Shown piece after piece: positions 60,718-64,000 of a DNA stretch of 64,000 nt. The translations under genes and the position numbers were made by a program. How positions within the stretch are numbered: the stretch's first letter is position 1; the number at the start of each line of letters is the position of its first letter. The DNA comes from Thermocatellispora tengchongensis (lineage in GTDB: Bacteria > Actinomycetota > Actinomycetes > Streptosporangiales > Streptosporangiaceae): positions 62,001 through 126,000 of the forward strand of contig NZ_JACHGN010000012.1 of assembly GCF_014202315.1 (NCBI RefSeq). Direction: 5' to 3'. A model generated the notes under the pieces. It saw only the letters and a program-made list of their open reading frames with translations, made no database searches and was not told where the DNA came from.

Positions 60718-60766
60718 TGTCCCGCCGCGACACGACCCGATAATCGGTTGTCCCCCGGCGACAACC
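60718..60766. promoter_or_regulatory. Operator pair A before the DUF917 gene
   Basis: TGTC-N7-GACA at 60718-60732, and GGTTGTC-N7-GACAACC (perfect, 21 bp) at 60746-60766. The TGTC starts are 31 bp apart, three helical turns. The region lies between divergent DUF917 and binding-protein genes, so it could govern both. Confidence 0.6.
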
Positions 60767-60897
60767 TGGGCCGATCCACGGCGGACCCCTGGCTCGCGGC
60801 GGCAGGGACCGGACGGCTAGTCTGACAACGACTCGACCGGTGGAGCCGGTCCGATCACCGCCCCCCTCGGCCCGGCACCGCCCGAGGAGTGAGACAG

Positions 60898-62031
60898 ATG
60901 AGGGGCACAGTCAGGCGCACCACGACGGCGGTGACGGCCACGGTGTTCGGCAGGGTGTTCAGCAAGGTGTCCGGCGCGGTGCCGGCCGTGATCCTGGCCG
61001 TGGTCCTGGTCGTGGCGCTGACCGCCTGCGGCCACGACCCCTCCGCCAAGGGCGGGCGGCTCACCGTCACCGCCTACACCGGGACGTGGGGCGAGCAGTT
61101 CCGCACGTCCATCGTGGCGCCCTTCGAGCGCGACACCGGCGCCAGGGTGGACCTGGTCCACGGTGCCGACGCCGAGTGGCTGACCAGGCTGCGCGCGGCC
61201 GGGGGCCGCAACCCGCCGTACGACGTGATCGCCTTCACCCCCGGCGCCTCCGGGCCCGCCGCCGCCACCGGCCTGCTCCAGCCGCTGGACATCGGCCGCC
61301 TGGAGCACTACAACCAGCTCGACGACATCCTGCTGGGCAAGGCCGCCCACGACGGCGAGCAGTACGGCGTGCCGCTCACCACCGGCTCCACCGGGCTGAC
61401 GTACCGCCGCGACAAGGTCGCCCGGCCCGATGACTGGGACGACATCTTCGACGCCGAGTACTGCGGGCGCGTGGCGCTGCCGCCGCTGACGTACCAGCCG
61501 GGCCTGGACTTCTTCACGGCCCTGGTGGAGCAGGGCGGCGGCAGGCTGTCCGACCCGGCGGCGGTGGACCGGGCGTTCGAGCGGCTGAAGGGGCTCAGGG
61601 GCTGCGTGTCGTCCTTCCCCGAGGACGCGGGCGCCGTGGTGGCGGCGGTGCGCACCGGCACGGCCTGGATCGTGCCGTTCTGGGACGGGCGGGCCTTCGC
61701 CATGGAGGCGGCCGGCGTGCCGGTCGGGTTCAGCTACCCCGCCTCGGGCCCGGTGGGGGCGCTCACGTCGTACTTCATCGCCGAGGGGACGGCGAGGACC
61801 GACCTGGCGTACATGTTCCTGAACCACCTGAGCGCGGCGGAGACCCAGCGGCGGTTCGCCGAGAGCACCTGGTACGCCGCCGCGAACGACGACATCGAGT
61901 ACAGCAGGGAGTTCGAGGAGCGGATCGCGCACGGCCCGGAGATCTTCGCCAGGTTCAAGTGGGTCGACTACGCCGTGGCCGCGCCGAAGCTGGAGGAGTG
62001 GCAGCGGCGGTGGGACCGGATCCTCCGCTGA
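60898..62031 (+). CDS. Family 1 solute-binding lipoprotein (iron/polyamine type), no partner permease
   Basis: A 377-residue binding protein. A long N-region of about 28 residues precedes the signal helix, and the lipid anchor is Cys44 (LTAC). The mature part begins LTVTAYTGTWGEQFRTSIVAPFERDTGARVDLV, with PYDVIAFTPG and STGLTYRRDK; this layout is of SBP_bac_8/PotD/FutA proteins. No permease or ATPase for it is next to it. GAGGAG lies 10 bases before the ATG. It is divergent from the DUF917 gene over the operator pair. Confidence 0.88.
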   Translation: MRGTVRRTTTAVTATVFGRVFSKVSGAVPAVILAVVLVVALTACGHDPSAKGGRLTVTAYTGTWGEQFRTSIVAPFERDTGARVDLVHGADAEWLTRLRAAGGRNPPYDVIAFTPGASGPAAATGLLQPLDIGRLEHYNQLDDILLGKAAHDGEQYGVPLTTGSTGLTYRRDKVARPDDWDDIFDAEYCGRVALPPLTYQPGLDFFTALVEQGGGRLSDPAAVDRAFERLKGLRGCVSSFPEDAGAVVAAVRTGTAWIVPFWDGRAFAMEAAGVPVGFSYPASGPVGALTSYFIAEGTARTDLAYMFLNHLSAAETQRRFAESTWYAAANDDIEYSREFEERIAHGPEIFARFKWVDYAVAAPKLEEWQRRWDRILR

Positions 62032-62057
62032 GCGCGCGCGGGCCGCACGGGCCGCAC

Positions 62058-62075
62058 GGGCCGCACCGGCGGCCC
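62058..62075. terminator. Hairpin GGGCCGC-ACCG-GCGGCCC
   Basis: A perfect 7-bp stem between the convergent binding-protein and FKBP genes. It is preceded by three GGGCCGCAC repeats. Confidence 0.5.
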
Positions 62076-62104
62076 GCGCCGCGCTCCCCGAGCGGGCCGG
62101 CGGA

Positions 62105-63061
62105 TCAGTAGGCGGCCAGCAGGTCCACCGCGAAGACCAGGGTGTCGGTGCCCTTGATCTGCTCGCCCTGGCCCTGCTCGCCGTAGCCCAGGTCCGGCGG
62201 GATGGTCAGCAGGACGCGGCTGCCGACGTTGCGGCCGACCAGGCCCTCGTCCCAGCCCTTGATCACCTTGCCGGTGCCGATCTGGAACAGCACCGGCTGG
62301 CCGCCCTTGCTCCAGCTGCTGTCGAACTCGACGTCGGTGCCCCAGATCTTGCCGACGTACTGCACCAGGACCGCCTGACCCTTCTTGATCTTCGGGCCGT
62401 CGCCCTGGATCACGGTCTCGGCGACCAGCTTCTTGGAGGCCTTCTCGTCGGTCTTGGTGGTCAGCTTGGGCGCCTGGTCGCCGCCGGGGTTCTCCAGTTT
62501 GATCCCCGGGACCTCGGCGTCCAGGGCCTTGCCGCTGGCGGCCCTGGCCTGCGGCGCGTCGATCACGTCCACGATGAAGACCTGAGCGATGGAGGTGTCG
62601 GTGCCCTGCTGCTTGGCCTGCTCGATCTGCTCCTTGGTGTAGCTGTCGGCGGCCACCACGGCGTAGAAGCGCCCGCCCGGCTTGGCGCCGACGAAGCCGT
62701 CCTGGACGACCTTGGGCAACTGGGTGCTGAGCGGTACCAGCTCGGGCGCGCCCGCGTCGTACGTCGAGCCGCCCAGGGCGTTGGTCTTGCCGTCCCACGT
62801 GTAGACGGTCAGGTTGGCGACAACGGAGTCGCCCATCTTCACCGGCGTGCCCGACCCCTCCTTGACGACCTTGAAACTGGAGGTCGCCGCGGGCTTGCCG
62901 GCGGGGAACTTCACGGTGGGCTTCTCACCGGTCTCGCCGGTGACGGTCAAAGCGGCCCCCGTGGTGGTGGCCGCGGCCCCGCCGGTGTCCTTGACGTCCG
63001 TGCCGCAGGCGGCGGCGAACAGCAATGGGACGGCGGCGAGTACGGCCAGGCGGCGTCGCAT
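62105..63061 (-). CDS. FKBP-type peptidyl-prolyl isomerase lipoprotein
   Basis: A 318-residue protein with a signal peptide and a likely lipid Cys19 (FAAAC). Two FKBP-like units: residues 60-170 are degenerate (VVKEGSGTPVKMGDSVVANLTVYTWDG, GAKPGGRFYAVV), and residues 205-318 are intact (VLVQYVGKIWGT, FQIGTGKVIKGWDEGLVG, GSRVLLTIPPDLGYGEQG). It helps fold exported proteins outside the membrane. This gene normally lies between pafA and pafBC; here pafA is 693 bp upstream. Confidence 0.92.
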   Translation of the reverse strand: MRRRLAVLAAVPLLFAAACGTDVKDTGGAAATTTGAALTVTGETGEKPTVKFPAGKPAATSSFKVVKEGSGTPVKMGDSVVANLTVYTWDGKTNALGGSTYDAGAPELVPLSTQLPKVVQDGFVGAKPGGRFYAVVAADSYTKEQIEQAKQQGTDTSIAQVFIVDVIDAPQARAASGKALDAEVPGIKLENPGGDQAPKLTTKTDEKASKKLVAETVIQGDGPKIKKGQAVLVQYVGKIWGTDVEFDSSWSKGGQPVLFQIGTGKVIKGWDEGLVGRNVGSRVLLTIPPDLGYGEQGQGEQIKGTDTLVFAVDLLAAY

Positions 63062-63754
63062 AGGGTATCCCTCGAACAGACATCAGGTTCGCGCAACCCT
63101 ACCCGACACCCGCATACAGCCGAGTTAAGGCGGCGACGATCTTTTACAAAACCGCCGTCTTCCTTGCGAACGCTTCGAAGTACACCGGGCTCGGCCGTAC
63201 CGAGGGCCGTGTCCTCGCTGGTCGCTGTGGTCGCTCTGGTCGCTAGCGTCGCTGGGGTCGCGCCGGTGCGCTCGTCGCTAGGGTCACGGCGGTCGCTCCG
63301 GTGCGCTTGGTCGCTCGGGTCACCCGGGTCGGGTGCGCTCGGTCACTTGGGTCGGCCCACTCCCACCACTCCCCGCCGGACACCACTCCCGCCCCGGCAC
63401 CGGGGAGCAGCGTCCGCCTCACCGCTCTCCGCACTCCCGACGCGGCCTGACCCGGCGGTCGTGCCGGACACCGGCCGCCCCACCACCGGTCTCCCCCAGC
63501 GGGAGGGGCCGGGCGGCCCACATCTCGGCCCCATGCCCCCGCAGGCGGAGCCGGCATCGCGCTCATGACCGTGCTCCGCGCGCTCCGGCACCGGGGAGCG
63601 CGTCCGCCTCTTCCGGCTCGCGGCTCCCCGCGCTCCTCGCCCAGGTGTGGCGCGCACACCACCGTCACCGCGTCCTTCCGCCGGAACCGCCTGCCGGGCA
63701 CCGGCCGCCGGATCTGCGGCCGGTGCGGGGCAGGCCCGTGCCGCAGGGCGTCGG
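63062..63754. other. Gap between pafA and the FKBP gene, with short tandem repeats
   Basis: About 690 bp without a convincing gene on either strand. It holds a run of GGTCGCT-type repeats, then Pro/Arg/Thr-coding shadow frames. A plus-strand frame from TTG at 63164 begins like a signal peptide but has no ribosome site and ends in random-looking sequence. Confidence 0.55.
63212..63355. repeat. Degenerate 9-bp tandem repeats (GGTCGCTNN)
   Basis: Units such as TGGTCGCTG, TGGTCGCTC, TGGTCGCTA and GGGTCACCC recur over about 140 bp. No matching protein is seen, and the role is unknown. Confidence 0.6.
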
Positions 63755-64000
63755 TCACATGCCGGCGATGAGCTTGTCCACTCTCTCGTCCACCGCGCGG
63801 AACGGGTCCTTGCACAGCACCGTGCGCTGGGCCTGGTCGTTCAGCTTCAGGTGGACCCAGTCGACGGTGAAGTCGCGGCGCTTCTCCTGGGCGCGGCGGA
63901 TGAACTCGCCGCGCAGGCGGGCCCTGGTGGTCTGCGGCGGCACCGACTTGGCCTCGAAGATCTTCAGGTCGGAGGCGACCCGCTCCACCGAGCCGCGCCG
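63755..64000 (-). CDS. pafA: Pup-protein ligase PafA, C-terminal part (runs off the window)
   Basis: The last 82 or so codons are present; the N-terminal part lies beyond 64000. The end is very typical: [61 protein letters not shown]. PafA joins the Pup tag to lysines of target proteins for the proteasome, acting in the cytoplasm. Confidence 0.95.
   Translation of the reverse strand, partial: RRGSVERVASDLKIFEAKSVPPQTTRARLRGEFIRRAQEKRRDFTVDWVHLKLNDQAQRTVLCKDPFRAVDERVDKLIAGM

Noticed and set aside
46242-62031. Recent genomic island
   Set aside because: There is no integrase, transposase, tRNA or direct-repeat edge, and base use is like the flanks. Only an old insertion or rearrangement is supported.
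63164-63568. Plus-strand frame with a signal-peptide-like start near pafA
   Set aside because: It needs a TTG start, has no ribosome site, and its hydrophobic part is made by the GGTCGCT repeats. The rest has no recognisable fold.

Overview
The window is very GC-rich with strong third-position G/C bias, frequent GTG starts and many ATGA/GTGA stop-start overlaps. It carries a Pup-ligase (pafA) end, pafBC, tatAC, a HelY-type helicase, a DosR-like stress island, a PaiB protein and PucR regulators. This points to an actinomycete, most likely of the Streptosporangiales (Streptosporangium, Nonomuraea, Microbispora and relatives). The assignment is inferred from gene content, not from a marker gene. 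I see no rRNA, tRNA, CRISPR array or insertion sequence.

Region 1 (1-21.5 kb) is a hypoxia/dormancy island. It holds four universal stress proteins, two CBS-BON proteins, a bacterial eRF1-like protein (Rv2629-like), a WS/DGAT wax ester/triacylglycerol synthase, a DUF4342 protein, a GH65 phosphorylase fused to a flavin-binding domain, a carboxylate-amine ligase, a methyltransferase, a complete narGHJI nitrate reductase and a NarK transporter. A 14-bp imperfect palindrome of the GGGACCTTCGGCCC type recurs 8 times. Seven of the flanking genes start 57-77 bp from a copy and one starts 105 bp away. It matches the known DosR/DevR box, so most of the island reads as one DosR-type regulon. Three copies cluster between two convergent genes where no gene starts, which suggests an unannotated transcript.

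Region 2 (21.5-31.4 kb) is accessory. It has a SpoIIE-type phosphatase, a GH64 beta-1,3-glucanase with two LacI-type operators, a small transglycosylase-like secreted protein, 1.6 kb of apparently non-coding DNA built from a decaying tandem repeat (three fresh 120-bp copies at its right end), an operon of aldehyde dehydrogenase, PaiB and C45 peptidase, and a scar where the remains of an amidohydrolase and a serine hydrolase meet head to head.

Region 3 (31.4-36.8 kb) is a translationally coupled operon of omega-amino acid aminotransferase, class III CoA-transferase and glutaryl-CoA dehydrogenase, divergent from a PucR regulator. It fits 5-aminovalerate/glutarate breakdown.

Region 4 (36.9-46.2 and 62.1-64 kb) is the conserved core: 5'-3' exonuclease, helY, lipid kinase, tatC, tatA, a 50-residue membrane protein, pafC, pafB, DUF3866, FKBP and pafA. 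It is split by region 5 (46.2-62.0 kb), which encodes a DUF917 protein, two different hydantoinase/oxoprolinase A-type proteins, a hydantoinase B protein, a full Opp/Dpp ABC transporter, a PucR/CdaR regulator and a Cys-rich HTH regulator, nearly all on the minus strand. A TGTC-N7-GACA dyad, in pairs 31 bp apart, sits before the first gene and again before hydantoinase A. It probably marks the operator of the local PucR regulator.
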